Source: Diaphorobacter limosus (GTDB lineage Bacteria; Pseudomonadota; Gammaproteobacteria; Burkholderiales; Burkholderiaceae_C). Taken from it: DNA of 64,000 nucleotides. The stretch lies in contig NZ_CP136921.1 of the NCBI RefSeq assembly GCF_033100095.1, positions 342,501 to 406,500 on the forward strand, written 5' to 3'. Under the pieces are notes generated by a model, which saw nothing but the letters and a program-made list of their open reading frames with translations, searched no databases and was not told the DNA's origin. Of the stretch, positions 1-8,889 are shown piece after piece (within the stretch, counting starts at the first letter, position 1; each line of letters opens with the position of its first letter). Both the position numbers and the translations under genes were made by a program.

Positions 1-258
1 ACGGCCGCGCTCAAGGCCAGGCCTAACGCCCGGGGCAGCGAGCTACTAGCGCAGGCGCGCAGCCTGGCCTATACGCCGCTGGTGGGCGCGGATAACGTGA
101 AGAACCCCGAGTTCCTGGAGCTGTTTCGCAAGAGCCGGCGCGACGTGGCCGTGGCCAAGGAGCTGACGGGCATGGAGCAGCTGTGGTCAGAGAAGGCACG
201 CGCCAACTATGTGCGTGCCAAGCAGCTGGCGGACGAAGCGCGCGGCCTGGCCCGATAA
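1..258 (+). CDS. C-terminal fragment, probable ABC solute-binding protein
   Basis: The reading frame is open from the first base and ends at TAA 256-258, so only the last 85 residues are visible and the start is off the window. The fragment is helical and charged (it contains YTPLVGADNV and KNPEFLELF) with no recognisable motif. It lies 58 bp before a permease and ATPase on the same strand, in the position where this transporter type carries its periplasmic binding protein. The call therefore rests mainly on context; a different upstream gene is possible. Confidence 0.45.
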   Translation, partial: TAALKARPNARGSELLAQARSLAYTPLVGADNVKNPEFLELFRKSRRDVAVAKELTGMEQLWSEKARANYVRAKQLADEARGLAR

Positions 259-316
259 ATCCATTATTCAAGACCGCCACATCTGCCGCTCTGGGCGGCG
301 GGTGTGATCGAACGCC

Positions 317-2041
317 ATGCCCGTTGCTCACCTATCGACCGCCGCGCGTGCGCCGCGCGCATCTGCCGGCCTGTGGCCCTGGATCGCCTTTGCGCTGATC
401 CTGGCCTTCTTGCTGGTGTTTCTGATCCTGCCCGTGGGCACGGTGATCTACACCGCTTTCGTCACCGACACCGGCGCCCTGACCGTGGGCCATTTTGGCA
501 ATTTTTTCGACCAGCTGGTGTTCCGCGAGTCCTTCTTCAACAGCCTGTGGGTGGCACTGGCCAGCACCTTTTTTGCCAGCGTCATCGCGCTGCCGCTGGC
601 CTACCTGACGGTGCGCTTCGAGTTCCGCGGTGCGCTGTTGATACAGACACTGGGCGTGCTGCCGCTGATCATGCCGCCCTTCGTCGGTGCGGTGGCGCTG
701 CAGCTGATCTTTGGCCGCAGTGGCTCGGTCAACCTGCTGCTGGGCGACTGGTTTGACATCACCATTCCCATCATGGATGGCCTGGTGGGCGTGACCTTTG
801 TCGAGAGCATCCACTACTTCCCCTTCATCCTGCTGAACCTGGTGGCCGCCATGCGCAACATCGACGGTGCCATGGAGGAGTCGGCCCTGAATCTGGGCGC
901 GCGCGGCTGGCGCCTGTTTCGGCGCGTGATCTTTCCTCTCGCCATGCCGGGCTACCTGGCCGGCGCGGCGCTGGTGTTCGTCAAGGTGTTCGACGACCTG
1001 GGCACGCCCTTGGTCATGGGCGTGACCAACATGCTGGCGCCGCAGGCCTATCTGCGCATCACCTCGGTGGGGGTGGATGACCCGCTGGGCTACGTGATCA
1101 GCGTGATCATGATCGTGTTCTCCATCCTGGCGCTGTGGCTGGCGGCGCGTGTGATGAAGGGCAAGGACTACGCCACGCTGCAAAAGGGCGGCGGCGCGCT
1201 GCAAAAGCGGCGGTTGTCCAAGTGGGAGGCGCTGCTGGCCTATGGCTGGATAGCTCTGGTGCTGGCCGTGGTGCTGGCGCCGCATGCGGGCATCCTGCTG
1301 ATGTCGCTGGCCCAGGTGTGGAGCTTCTCGGTGCTGCCCGACAGCTACACGCTGGCGCACTACGCCACCGTGTTCAGCGACGCGCGCGGCATGATGGCCA
1401 ACACCCTGCTGTACTGCGTGCTGGCCGCCGGGCTGGACGTGGTCATAGGCACGGCCATCGCCTACCTGATCCTGCGCACGCGCTTGCCGGCGCGCCAGTG
1501 GCTGGACTGGCTGGCGTCGGCGGCGCTGGCCATTCCCGGCCTGGTGCTGGCGATTGGCTATCTGCGGCTGTTCAAGGGCGTCACGATGCCGGGCAGCGAT
1601 GAGCTGGTTGTGCAGACCTGGGTGCTGATCATGCTGGCCTACGCCGTGCGGCGCCTGCCTTATGCGCTGCGCTCGTGCATGGCGGCGTTGCAGCAGGTGC
1701 ATGTGTCGCTGGAAGAGGCGGCACAAAGCGTGGGCGCGTCGCGCCTGTCCACCATACGGCGCGTGACGGTGCCGCTGATGGCCGGCGGCATCCTGGCCGG
1801 TTTCGTCACCAGCTTCATCACGGCGGCGGTGGAGCTGTCGGCCACGCTGGTGCTGGTCTCGACCGAAAGCCAGGCGCCGATGAGCTTAGGGATATACCTC
1901 TACATGCAAAGCATTGCCGGGCGCGGGCCGGGCGCTGCTTTGGGCGTGCTGGCCGTGCTCGTCGTGGGCCTGGGCACGTATTTCTCGCACCGTTTCGTGG
2001 AGCGCTCGCGCGCCACGGTCGCTTCTTCTGCCAAGGCCTGA
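317..2041 (+). CDS. ABC transporter permease, two fused domains (FbpB/AfuB-like)
   Basis: 574-residue inner-membrane permease made of two homologous halves, each with about six transmembrane segments. Each half has an EAA loop that docks the ATPase: EESALNLGARGW near residue 187 and EEAAQSVGASRL near residue 465. The fused arrangement is typical of the Fe3+/thiamine/2-aminoethylphosphonate import family, where one chain replaces a permease dimer. A short polar N-terminus precedes TM1 at about residues 20-45. ATG 317 is used. The ATPase starts 2 bp after the stop, so the two are surely co-transcribed. The substrate cannot be read from sequence; iron is the usual annotation. Confidence 0.9.
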   Translation: MPVAHLSTAARAPRASAGLWPWIAFALILAFLLVFLILPVGTVIYTAFVTDTGALTVGHFGNFFDQLVFRESFFNSLWVALASTFFASVIALPLAYLTVRFEFRGALLIQTLGVLPLIMPPFVGAVALQLIFGRSGSVNLLLGDWFDITIPIMDGLVGVTFVESIHYFPFILLNLVAAMRNIDGAMEESALNLGARGWRLFRRVIFPLAMPGYLAGAALVFVKVFDDLGTPLVMGVTNMLAPQAYLRITSVGVDDPLGYVISVIMIVFSILALWLAARVMKGKDYATLQKGGGALQKRRLSKWEALLAYGWIALVLAVVLAPHAGILLMSLAQVWSFSVLPDSYTLAHYATVFSDARGMMANTLLYCVLAAGLDVVIGTAIAYLILRTRLPARQWLDWLASAALAIPGLVLAIGYLRLFKGVTMPGSDELVVQTWVLIMLAYAVRRLPYALRSCMAALQQVHVSLEEAAQSVGASRLSTIRRVTVPLMAGGILAGFVTSFITAAVELSATLVLVSTESQAPMSLGIYLYMQSIAGRGPGAALGVLAVLVVGLGTYFSHRFVERSRATVASSAKA

Positions 2042-2043
2042 CC

Positions 2044-3129
2044 ATGAACCAAGCCTCCCTTGAGTGCCGCCATATCAGCCTGTCCTACGGCGCCACGCCG
2101 GTGCTGCGCGATGTCAATTTGAAGATCGAACCGGGCGAGTTCTTCGCGCTGCTCGGCCCCTCGGGCTCGGGCAAGTCCACGCTGTTGCGGCTGATCGCGG
2201 GCTTCAACCAGCACCAGAGCGGCGAGCTCTTGATCGACGGCCAGGACATCTCCGGCGTGCCGCCGCATTTGCGCGGCGTGGGCATGGTGTTCCAGAACTA
2301 CGCGCTGTGGCCGCACATGACGGTGTGGGACAACGTGGCCTTCGGCCTGGTGGAGCGGCGCGAGAGCCGTGATGCGATTCGCCGCAAGGTGGGCGCGGCG
2401 CTGGAGCTGGTCGGCCTGCAGGACTACGGCCAGCGCCGCCCCGGTCAGCTGTCGGGCGGCCAGCAGCAGCGCGTGGCGCTGGCGCGCACGGTGGTCATTG
2501 AACCCAAGCTGCTGCTACTCGACGAGCCCCTGTCCAACCTGGACAAGCAGCTGCGCGTGCAGATGCGCGAGGAACTGAAGAACCTGCAGCGCCAGCTGGG
2601 CCTGACCACCATCTTCGTCACCCACGACCAGGAGGAGGCCATGACCACCGCCGACCGCATGGCCGTGCTGAACCAGGGCGTGCTGCAGCAGGTGGGCACG
2701 GCCGCCGGGCTGTATGACGAGCCGCACAACCGCTTTGTGGCCGGCTTTGTCGGCACCGCGAATCTGTTGGAGGGCCAGGTGAGCGCCTTGGACGGCGACA
2801 CGCTGGTGTTCGACGCCCAGGGCCTGGGCCGCCTGACGCTGCCCGTGCCCGCCGAACCGCCAGCGCCCGGCGCGGCGACGCTGGCTTTTCGCCCGCACCA
2901 GATCCGCATTGCCGCCGAGGGCGAGCCGGCTGACGCCGATCGCGTCTGGCTGCAGGGCAGGGTGGAGGCGGCCGAGTTTCTGGGCGAGTTTGCGCGTTAC
3001 CGCGTGCGCGTGGGCGAGGTGGCGCTGGTGGCAGACCAGCCGCATTACGCGGGCGGCGCCATGTTCCCTCCCGGCGCCCAGGTGCGGCTGGGGCTTGCGC
3101 CCACGCAGCTGCGCTATCTGCATCGCTGA
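2044..3129 (+). CDS. ABC transporter ATP-binding protein (FbpC/PotA-like)
   Basis: 361-residue cytoplasmic ATPase powering the fused permease upstream. Walker A GPSGSGKST lies at residues 38-46, the Q-loop at VFQNYALWPH, the signature LSGGQQQR near 136, Walker B LLLLDEP near 157 and the H-loop THD near 194. After about residue 240 comes a TOBE-like beta domain, as in importers of Fe3+, polyamines or phosphonates. ATG 2044 is 2 bp after the permease stop. No further transporter gene follows, so the operon probably ends here. Substrate is inferred from family only. Confidence 0.93.
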   Translation: MNQASLECRHISLSYGATPVLRDVNLKIEPGEFFALLGPSGSGKSTLLRLIAGFNQHQSGELLIDGQDISGVPPHLRGVGMVFQNYALWPHMTVWDNVAFGLVERRESRDAIRRKVGAALELVGLQDYGQRRPGQLSGGQQQRVALARTVVIEPKLLLLDEPLSNLDKQLRVQMREELKNLQRQLGLTTIFVTHDQEEAMTTADRMAVLNQGVLQQVGTAAGLYDEPHNRFVAGFVGTANLLEGQVSALDGDTLVFDAQGLGRLTLPVPAEPPAPGAATLAFRPHQIRIAAEGEPADADRVWLQGRVEAAEFLGEFARYRVRVGEVALVADQPHYAGGAMFPPGAQVRLGLAPTQLRYLHR

Positions 3130-3195
3130 GCCTGCGCCCTGCACGGGCGGGGGCGAATCCGTACACTGGGGCGCTTGTTTCCTGAAGAAGAGCCC

Positions 3196-4257
3196 ATGAA
3201 TACGATTCCCCTTGGTCAAAGCGATTTGCAGGTCACCCCCATCTGCCTGGGCACCATGACCTTTGGCGAGCAGGTGAGCGAGCAGGACGCCCACGCCATC
3301 CTCGACCGCGCCCTGGAGCGCGGCCTGAACTTCATCGACACGGCCGAGATGTACGCCGTGCCCGCGCGCGCGGCCACCTACGGCGCCACAGAATCCATCA
3401 TCGGCCGCTGGCTTGCCAGCCGCCCCGGCGCGCGCAGCCGCATCGTGCTGGCCAGCAAGGTGGCCGGCCCCTCGCGCGGCATGCCCTGGATACGCGCCGG
3501 CAGTGGCATGACGGCGGCCGACATCCAGGCATCTTGCGAGGCCAGCCTGCGCCGCCTGCAGACCGATTGCATAGACCTCTACCAGATCCACTGGCCCGAG
3601 CGCCATGTGCCGGTGTTCGGCCAGCTGTACTACGAGCCCGCCCAGGAGACCTCGCAAACCTCCATCCGCGAGCAGCTGCAGGCGCTGGCCGCCCTGGTGC
3701 AGGCCGGCAAGGTGCGCCACATCGGCCTGTCCAACGAGACGCCCTACGGCGTGCATGAATTCGTGCGCCTGGCCGAGCAGCATGGCCTGCCGCGGGTGGT
3801 GTCGGTGCAAAACCCGTACGGCCTGGTGAACCGCAGCTGGGACAACGCCATGGACGAGAGCTGCCACCGCCTGGGGGTGTCGCTGCTGGCCTATTCGCCG
3901 TTGGGCTTTGGCCTGCTCACCGGCAAGTACGACCGGCATGCGCCGCATGAACCCGGCGCGCCCCAGCAGGCGCGCATCGCCCGCTACGAGTCGGTGCGCA
4001 AGCAGCGCTGGGGCCGGCCCGAGGCCCTGGCCGCCGCGCGCCGCTACAACCAGCTGGCGCGCGACCATGGCCTGACGCCGGTGCAGCTGGCGCTGGCCTT
4101 CTGCTACCAGAGCTGGCGCGTGGCCAGCACCATCATCGGCGTGACCACGCTGGCACAGCTGGACGAAAACCTGGACGCCTGGGGCACGGTGCTGTCCCCC
4201 GAGCTGCTGGCCGCCGTGGACGCGCTGCGCTGGCAGCTGCGCGACCCCGGGCAATGA
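3196..4257 (+). CDS. tas: Aldo/keto reductase, Tas family
   Basis: 353-residue NADP(H)-dependent oxidoreductase with a TIM-barrel fold, close to E. coli Tas in length and motifs. The catalytic tetrad is visible as D48 and Y53 (FIDTAEMY), K88 (LASKVAG) and H132 (YQIHWP). The insert AVPARAATYGATE after the tyrosine is characteristic of Tas-type enzymes. The start is ATG 3196 with a purine-rich GAAGAAGAG just upstream, in preference to TTG 3175. The physiological substrate is unknown. It stands alone, followed by a palindromic repeat. Confidence 0.85.
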   Translation: MNTIPLGQSDLQVTPICLGTMTFGEQVSEQDAHAILDRALERGLNFIDTAEMYAVPARAATYGATESIIGRWLASRPGARSRIVLASKVAGPSRGMPWIRAGSGMTAADIQASCEASLRRLQTDCIDLYQIHWPERHVPVFGQLYYEPAQETSQTSIREQLQALAALVQAGKVRHIGLSNETPYGVHEFVRLAEQHGLPRVVSVQNPYGLVNRSWDNAMDESCHRLGVSLLAYSPLGFGLLTGKYDRHAPHEPGAPQQARIARYESVRKQRWGRPEALAAARRYNQLARDHGLTPVQLALAFCYQSWRVASTIIGVTTLAQLDENLDAWGTVLSPELLAAVDALRWQLRDPGQ

Positions 4258-4263
4258 TTTGAA

Positions 4264-4316
4264 TAAAAAAACGGCTGTAGCGCTTATCCATAAAGCGCAA
4301 ACAGCTATGATTTTTG
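4264..4316. repeat. Short palindromic repeat, copy 1
   Basis: Intergenic element with core GTAGCGCTTATCCATAAAGC followed by GCAAACAGCTAT, flanked by A- and T-runs. It belongs to a family of about 12 copies in this window. The AGCGCTT / AAGCGC arms can pair. It ends 3 bp before the ybaK start and occupies the place of a Shine-Dalgarno sequence, which is not otherwise visible. Confidence 0.8.
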
Positions 4317-4319
4317 AAT

Positions 4320-4820
4320 ATGGCCAAGAAAGACAAGAACGCCCATGTGAGCGAAACCCCCGCCACACAGCTGTTGCGCGCGCAGGGCGTGGAGTTCACC
4401 GAGCACCCCTACGACTACGTGGAGCATGGCGGCAGCGCCGAGTCCGCGCGCCAGCTGGGCCTGGATGAGCACATGGTGGTCAAGACCCTGGTGATGCAGG
4501 ACCAGGACGCCAGGCCGCTGATCGTGCTCATGCATGGCGACCGCAAGGTCTCCACCAAGAACCTGGCGCGCCAGATCGGCGCCAAGCATGTACAGCCCTG
4601 CAAGCCCGAGGTGGCGAATCGCCATAGCGGCTATCTGGTGGGCGGCACCTCGCCCTTCGGCACCAAAAAGGACATGCCGGTGTTCATCGAGGAAAGCATC
4701 TTGAGCCTGCCGCGCATCGCCATCAACGGCGGGCGGCGCGGCTATCTGCTGCAGCTCGACCCACAGGTGTGCGTGCGGCTGCTGCAGGCGAAAACCGTGC
4801 AGTGCGCGCTGGCAGAATAG
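4320..4820 (+). CDS. ybaK: Cys-tRNA(Pro)/Cys-tRNA(Cys) deacylase YbaK
   Basis: 166-residue member of the YbaK/EbsC editing family, which hydrolyses Cys mischarged onto tRNA-Pro. The hallmark segment GYLVGGTSPFGTKK is present near residue 103, and K46 in HMVVKTLV matches the conserved lysine in the editing pocket. The start is ATG 4320; TTG 4314 is possible. No clear ribosome-binding site is seen because a palindromic repeat lies immediately upstream. The gene is single, 30 bp before plsY. Confidence 0.9.
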   Translation: MAKKDKNAHVSETPATQLLRAQGVEFTEHPYDYVEHGGSAESARQLGLDEHMVVKTLVMQDQDARPLIVLMHGDRKVSTKNLARQIGAKHVQPCKPEVANRHSGYLVGGTSPFGTKKDMPVFIEESILSLPRIAINGGRRGYLLQLDPQVCVRLLQAKTVQCALAE

Positions 4821-4850
4821 GGCGCTTCGTTTCCTCCTTCCTTGTCTGCC

Positions 4851-5483
4851 GTGAGCATCCTCCTGTCCCTTGCCGCCACCCTGGCCGCCTATTTGCTCGG
4901 TTCCCTGTCGTTCGCCGTCATCGTCAGCCGCGCCATGGGCCTGTCCGATCCGCGCAGCTATGGCAGCAAGAACCCCGGCGCTACGAATGTGCTGCGCTCT
5001 GGCTCCAAGGCGGCGGCCGTCGTCACGCTGGTGCTGGATGCCGCCAAAGGCTGGCTGCCGGTGGCCCTGGTGCGCTGGTTTGGCGCGCCCTTCGGGTTGG
5101 AGGAGGGCACCATGGCCATGGTCGGCCTGGCGGCGTTTGCCGGCCACCTGTGGCCGGTGTTCTTCCGTTTCGAGGGCGGCAAGGGCGTGGCCACGGCGCT
5201 GGGCGTGCTGCTGGGCGTGAGCGGCTGGCTGGGCCTGGCCACGCTGCTGACCTGGGTCATCGTTGCGTTCTTCTTCCGCTATTCCTCGCTGGCGTCGCTG
5301 GTGGCGGCGGCTTTTGCGCCGTTCTTTTATTTTCTGGGCGCCGGCATGGTCTGGTACAGCGATGCGCGGCTGGGCGTGGCCATGGTGGTCATGGCGGGCC
5401 TGCTGGCCTGGCGCCACAAGGCGAACATTCAGCGGCTCATCCAGGGCAAGGAATCGCGCCTGGGGACAAAAAAGAAGGCCTGA
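4851..5483 (+). CDS. plsY: Glycerol-3-phosphate acyltransferase PlsY
   Basis: 210-residue inner-membrane enzyme that transfers the acyl group of acyl-phosphate to glycerol-3-phosphate, the first step of phospholipid synthesis. Conserved motifs are YLLGSLSFAVIVSR, YGSKNPGATNVLR and RFEGGKGVATALG, spread over about five hydrophobic segments. I chose GTG 4851 because it gives the usual distance to the first membrane segment; TTG 4842 adds three residues. No strong Shine-Dalgarno is seen. The C-terminus is lysine-rich. Confidence 0.9.
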   Translation: MSILLSLAATLAAYLLGSLSFAVIVSRAMGLSDPRSYGSKNPGATNVLRSGSKAAAVVTLVLDAAKGWLPVALVRWFGAPFGLEEGTMAMVGLAAFAGHLWPVFFRFEGGKGVATALGVLLGVSGWLGLATLLTWVIVAFFFRYSSLASLVAAAFAPFFYFLGAGMVWYSDARLGVAMVVMAGLLAWRHKANIQRLIQGKESRLGTKKKA

Positions 5484-5497
5484 AAAAGAAGGCCTGA

Positions 5498-6496
5498 TCA
5501 GCCCGAGACGCTGGCGCTGCGCTGCGCCGCATACAGCCCCAGGCGCACCATGGTGCGGTAGGGCAGCTCCACGGTGACCGCCGAGCGCGCCAGCGCCGCC
5601 TGAATGCGCTGCTGGCCGCGCTCGGTGTGGTACAGCCGGGGTTCTGATTGCGGCTCCCCCTTGGCATCGACGACGCTGGCCACCAGCGGAAAGTTGGCGC
5701 GCTCGCCGCGGCGCAGCACGATGGCCGTCTCGCCATTGTCAAGCCGCACGAAGGTGCCGGGCGGGCACAGGCCCACGGTGCGCACCAGGGTCAGGCCGAC
5801 CTCGTCGCGCACGTCGGCATCCTGGCCGACGATGGCCCGCACCGAATCGGTGGCGCTGCGGCCGGCGCGCGACTTGCGCGGGCTGATCATGGCCGCGTAG
5901 CGGTCTATGGCGCCAAGGATGCGCGTCAGCCGCTCCAGCGCCGACAGGCCGGCCAGGGCGTCGGCTTCGGGCTGTGGCGTGTGGTGCTGGCCCACCACCT
6001 CCAGCCACAGCTCGTCGCTGATGCCCAGCTCCTCCAGCAAGTCCAGGCCCGCGCGCGGGTGCTGATCGACGGCGCTGCGCTGCGCGGGCGTGAGCGGCTC
6101 GCGCTGCTGGGCCAGTTCGTCCTGCAGCGCCGTCATGGCCAGGTTCATGGTGAAGGCCGCGCGCACCAGGCTGTCGCGCTCCTGCACGGGCAGGCGCAGC
6201 TCGTGTCCAAGTATGTGGCACAGCGTGGCGCACACCAGGGCGTGCGCGGCGCTGTAGCCCACGCTGGAGGTGGCGGCGAGCTGGAACATCAGGTACAGGG
6301 CGGCGTCTATGTCGTGCGCCACCAGGTCCTGCAGCCAGCGGTCGCACTGGCGCAGCTTGAACGCAAAGTCCTGCACGCTGCGCGGGCGCGCCAGCAGCAC
6401 CGACAGCGCGGACTCCAGATCCGACCACTGGCCCAGCAAGTCTTCGTACTCGCTATCGACCGTATCCGGGGCGTTGGCGGGTGACTGTGCGGTCAT
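5498..6496 (-). CDS. Degenerate HD-GYP-type protein
   Basis: 332 residues, no signal peptide. The middle part resembles HD-GYP cyclic-di-GMP phosphodiesterases (SAAHALVCATLCHILGHEL, DQHPRAGLDLLEELG, VVGQHHTPQ, LTRILGAIDRYAAMISPR). The canonical HD pair and the GYP triplet are absent; DSLVRAAF and TPQPEAD stand where they would be expected. This suggests a catalytically inactive, perhaps ligand-binding or scaffolding, member. The C-terminal 100 residues form a beta-rich domain (GTFVRLDNGETAIVLRRGE) often seen after such domains. It is the last of three minus-strand genes with the protease and yajQ. Confidence 0.7.
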   Translation of the reverse strand: MTAQSPANAPDTVDSEYEDLLGQWSDLESALSVLLARPRSVQDFAFKLRQCDRWLQDLVAHDIDAALYLMFQLAATSSVGYSAAHALVCATLCHILGHELRLPVQERDSLVRAAFTMNLAMTALQDELAQQREPLTPAQRSAVDQHPRAGLDLLEELGISDELWLEVVGQHHTPQPEADALAGLSALERLTRILGAIDRYAAMISPRKSRAGRSATDSVRAIVGQDADVRDEVGLTLVRTVGLCPPGTFVRLDNGETAIVLRRGERANFPLVASVVDAKGEPQSEPRLYHTERGQQRIQAALARSAVTVELPYRTMVRLGLYAAQRSASVSG

Positions 6497-6522
6497 GGGC
6501 GGGGTGGTTTGTGTGGGGTGGT

Positions 6523-7167
6523 TCAGCGCCGCTTGAGCAGCATCATTTCGTCGCCGTTGCGGCTCATCTCGAATTCGCGCAGAAAGCTGTTGCCCAGCAG
6601 CACATAGGGCATGGGCTGGGGGGTGACGATGGCGTCCACGCCGCGCAGTTCGACATCGCCCACGCGCACCGAATCCAGCCGCAGGCGCCAGCCCTGGGCC
6701 ACGCCGTTGGCGGTGTTCATCCTCACGCTCTGGCCCTGTTCCTCGAACTTGAGGCCCATGCGTTCTGCATCAGGCCGGCCTATGGCGATCGTGGAGGCGC
6801 CGGTGTCCACCATGTACTGCATGATGCGGCCGTTGATCTGGCCACTGCTGACGAAATGCCCGCGCGCATCGGCCTTCAGCACCACGCGCTGGCCCGTGCC
6901 GCTGCCGCCGACGCGCACCGGCGCCTCGCCCAGGCGCAGGCTGCGCCGGCCGCCGGCACTGTCCACCACGGCATCCTCGCGGCCCACAGAGACAACCTGC
7001 ACCCCCATGTGGGACTCGCCCGGCGCCACGCCGCGCGGCGCGCTGCCATTGACGACGAGCAGCGCCTTGCCACCCAGAATGCCGGCCAGGGCCACGTCCT
7101 GCGCCTGCACCTGCGCCGGCAGGCAAAACGCCAGCGCGGTGCTCAGGCAGGTCAGCGGGTAGCGCAT
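6523..7167 (-). CDS. Periplasmic retropepsin-like aspartic protease (clan AA)
   Basis: 214 residues with an N-terminal signal peptide (hydrophobic stretch ending AQVQAQ). The C-terminal half has the single-lobe retropepsin active site VDTGAST near residue 119 and the later hydrophobic strand PYVLLGNSFL. The overall architecture matches the TIGR02281-type family of proteobacterial exported proteases, likely active as dimers. Substrate unknown. It sits between yajQ (13 bp) and the HD-GYP-like gene (26 bp) on the same strand, a probable operon. Confidence 0.82.
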   Translation of the reverse strand: MRYPLTCLSTALAFCLPAQVQAQDVALAGILGGKALLVVNGSAPRGVAPGESHMGVQVVSVGREDAVVDSAGGRRSLRLGEAPVRVGGSGTGQRVVLKADARGHFVSSGQINGRIMQYMVDTGASTIAIGRPDAERMGLKFEEQGQSVRMNTANGVAQGWRLRLDSVRVGDVELRGVDAIVTPQPMPYVLLGNSFLREFEMSRNGDEMMLLKRR

Positions 7168-7180
7168 GGTGCGGGGAAGG

Positions 7181-7666
7181 TCAGTCGCGGAAGTTGTCGA
7201 ATGTGAGCGGCAGGTCGGCCACTTCCTTGCGGATCAGCGCCATGGCCGCCTGCAGGTCGTCGCGCTTGGCGCCGGTCACGCGCACCTTTTCTTCCTGAAT
7301 GGCGGCCTGCAGCTTGAGCTTGCTTTCCTTGATGAGCTTCTGGATCTTCTTGGCCTGCTCGCTGTCGATGCCGTTACGCACCTTGACCACCTGCTTGAGC
7401 TTGTCGCCGCCGATCTTCTGCGGCTTTTGCACGTCGAGGAAGCGCACGTCCACGCTGCGCTTGCTGAGCTTGCCGCGCAGAATGTCCTCGACCTGCTGCA
7501 GCTGAAATTCGGCGTCGCCAAACAGCGTGATCTCCTTGTCCTTGAGCTCCACGCCGGCCGACGTGCCCTTGAAGTCAAAGCGCGTGCCTATCTCCTTGGC
7601 CGTGTTCTCCACGGCATTCTTCACTTCGACGAAGTTGGCTTCACAAACGGTATCAAAAGACGGCAT
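7181..7666 (-). CDS. yajQ: YajQ family nucleotide-binding protein
   Basis: 161 residues, the full family length. It starts [20 protein letters not shown] and ends PLTFDNFRD, both strongly conserved in YajQ proteins. Members bind cyclic di-GMP (shown in Xanthomonas) and have been implicated in RNA or protein folding; which applies here is unknown. It is the first gene of the minus-strand group with the protease and the degenerate HD-GYP protein, divergent from murB across 68 bp. Confidence 0.93.
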   Translation of the reverse strand: MPSFDTVCEANFVEVKNAVENTAKEIGTRFDFKGTSAGVELKDKEITLFGDAEFQLQQVEDILRGKLSKRSVDVRFLDVQKPQKIGGDKLKQVVKVRNGIDSEQAKKIQKLIKESKLKLQAAIQEEKVRVTGAKRDDLQAAMALIRKEVADLPLTFDNFRD

Positions 7667-7734
7667 GGCAATACTCTCTGGTCAAACCTGGGGCAAACCC
7701 GCAGCCCAGTGGGGCGGGTGCGACAATCCGGCCG

Positions 7735-8823
7735 ATGTTAGTCGAGAAAAACGTCCCCCTGCAGCCCTACAACAGCTTCGGCATTGCCGCGCGCGCCCAT
7801 ACGTTGGTGCGCGTGCGCTCGGCGCAGGATGTGCATGAGCTGCTGGCCGACCACCGCCTGGCGCGCCAGCCGCTGTTTGTGCTGGGCGGGGGCAGCAACA
7901 TCGTGCTCACGGGCGATGTGAAGCCCGTGGTGCTGAAGATGGAGATCAAGGGCCGGCGCCTGCTGGAAGAAACCGACAAGGCCTGGATCGTCGAGGCCGG
8001 CGCCGGCGAGCCCTGGCACGACACCGTGGACTGGACTTTGACCCAAGGCTGGCCGGGGCTGGAGAACCTGGCCCTGATCCCCGGCACCGTGGGCGCGGCG
8101 CCGGTGCAGAACATTGGCGCCTATGGCGTGGAGCTGCAGGACCGCTTTCATTCGCTGGTCGCGATCGACCTGGCCACGGGCCAGCCCTTCACGCTGGACG
8201 CCGCGCAATGCGCCTTCGGCTACCGCGACTCGGTGTTCAAGCATGCCGCGCCGCTGGCCGAGCAGGAGGGCGCCGGCCTGCCTGGCCACTGGGGCCGGGG
8301 CATGGGGTTGGCGGGGCGGGCGGTGATCACCCATGTGCGCTTTCTGCTGCGCAAGGACTGGGCGCCTGAACTGGGCTACCTGGATCTGGAGAGGAAGCGT
8401 ATCGAGGCCGGTGTGGCGCGGCCCACGGCGCGGCAGATCTTCGACTGGGTGTGCGAGATACGCCGCGCCAAGCTGCCCGACCCGGCCGTCATCGGCAACG
8501 CCGGCAGCTTCTTCAAGAACCCCACGGTGTCGCCCGAGCAGTGCCAGGACATCATCGCGCGCGACCCGAAGATCGTGCACTACCCCATGGCGGACGGCAG
8601 CATCAAGCTGGCGGCGGGCTGGTTGATAGACGCCTGCGGCTGGAAGGGCAAGAGCGTGGGCAAGGCGGGGGTGTACGACAAACAGGCCCTGGTGCTGGTG
8701 AACCGCGGCACGCCGGATGACAGCGTGACCGGCGGCGAGGTGATGACCCTGGCCCGCGCGATACAGACCAGCGTCTATGAGCGCTTTGGCATTCGGCTGG
8801 AGCCTGAGCCGGTGGTGTTGTAG
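7735..8823 (+). CDS. murB: UDP-N-acetylenolpyruvoylglucosamine reductase
   Basis: 362-residue FAD- and NADPH-dependent cytoplasmic enzyme that makes UDP-N-acetylmuramate for peptidoglycan. Recognised from NSFGIAARA, LGGGSNIVL (FAD site), PGTVGAAPVQNIGAYG, and the catalytic segment GNAGSFFKNP, whose serine is the proton donor. It is a type I enzyme with the extra loop, like E. coli MurB (342 residues). ATG 7735 gives the family-typical N-terminus. It is transcribed divergently from yajQ and followed by a repeat and a terminator. Confidence 0.95.
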   Translation: MLVEKNVPLQPYNSFGIAARAHTLVRVRSAQDVHELLADHRLARQPLFVLGGGSNIVLTGDVKPVVLKMEIKGRRLLEETDKAWIVEAGAGEPWHDTVDWTLTQGWPGLENLALIPGTVGAAPVQNIGAYGVELQDRFHSLVAIDLATGQPFTLDAAQCAFGYRDSVFKHAAPLAEQEGAGLPGHWGRGMGLAGRAVITHVRFLLRKDWAPELGYLDLERKRIEAGVARPTARQIFDWVCEIRRAKLPDPAVIGNAGSFFKNPTVSPEQCQDIIARDPKIVHYPMADGSIKLAAGWLIDACGWKGKSVGKAGVYDKQALVLVNRGTPDDSVTGGEVMTLARAIQTSVYERFGIRLEPEPVVL

Positions 8824-8836
8824 TTGTTGCTCATAT

Positions 8837-8875
8837 TTAAATAGCTGCTGACGCTTTATGGATAAGCGATAGGTC
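8837..8875. repeat. Short palindromic repeat, copy 2
   Basis: ATAGCTGCTGACGCTTTATG then GATAAGCGATAGG, the same family as copy 1 in the opposite orientation. It lies just after the murB stop and before the terminator. Confidence 0.75.
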
Positions 8876-8889
8876 CAAAAAGTGCCGAA

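Noticed and set aside
332..1726. 464-residue open frame on the minus strand opposite the permease
   Set aside because: His/Gln/Arg-rich low-complexity translation typical of an antisense shadow in GC-rich DNA; the plus strand encodes a clear permease.
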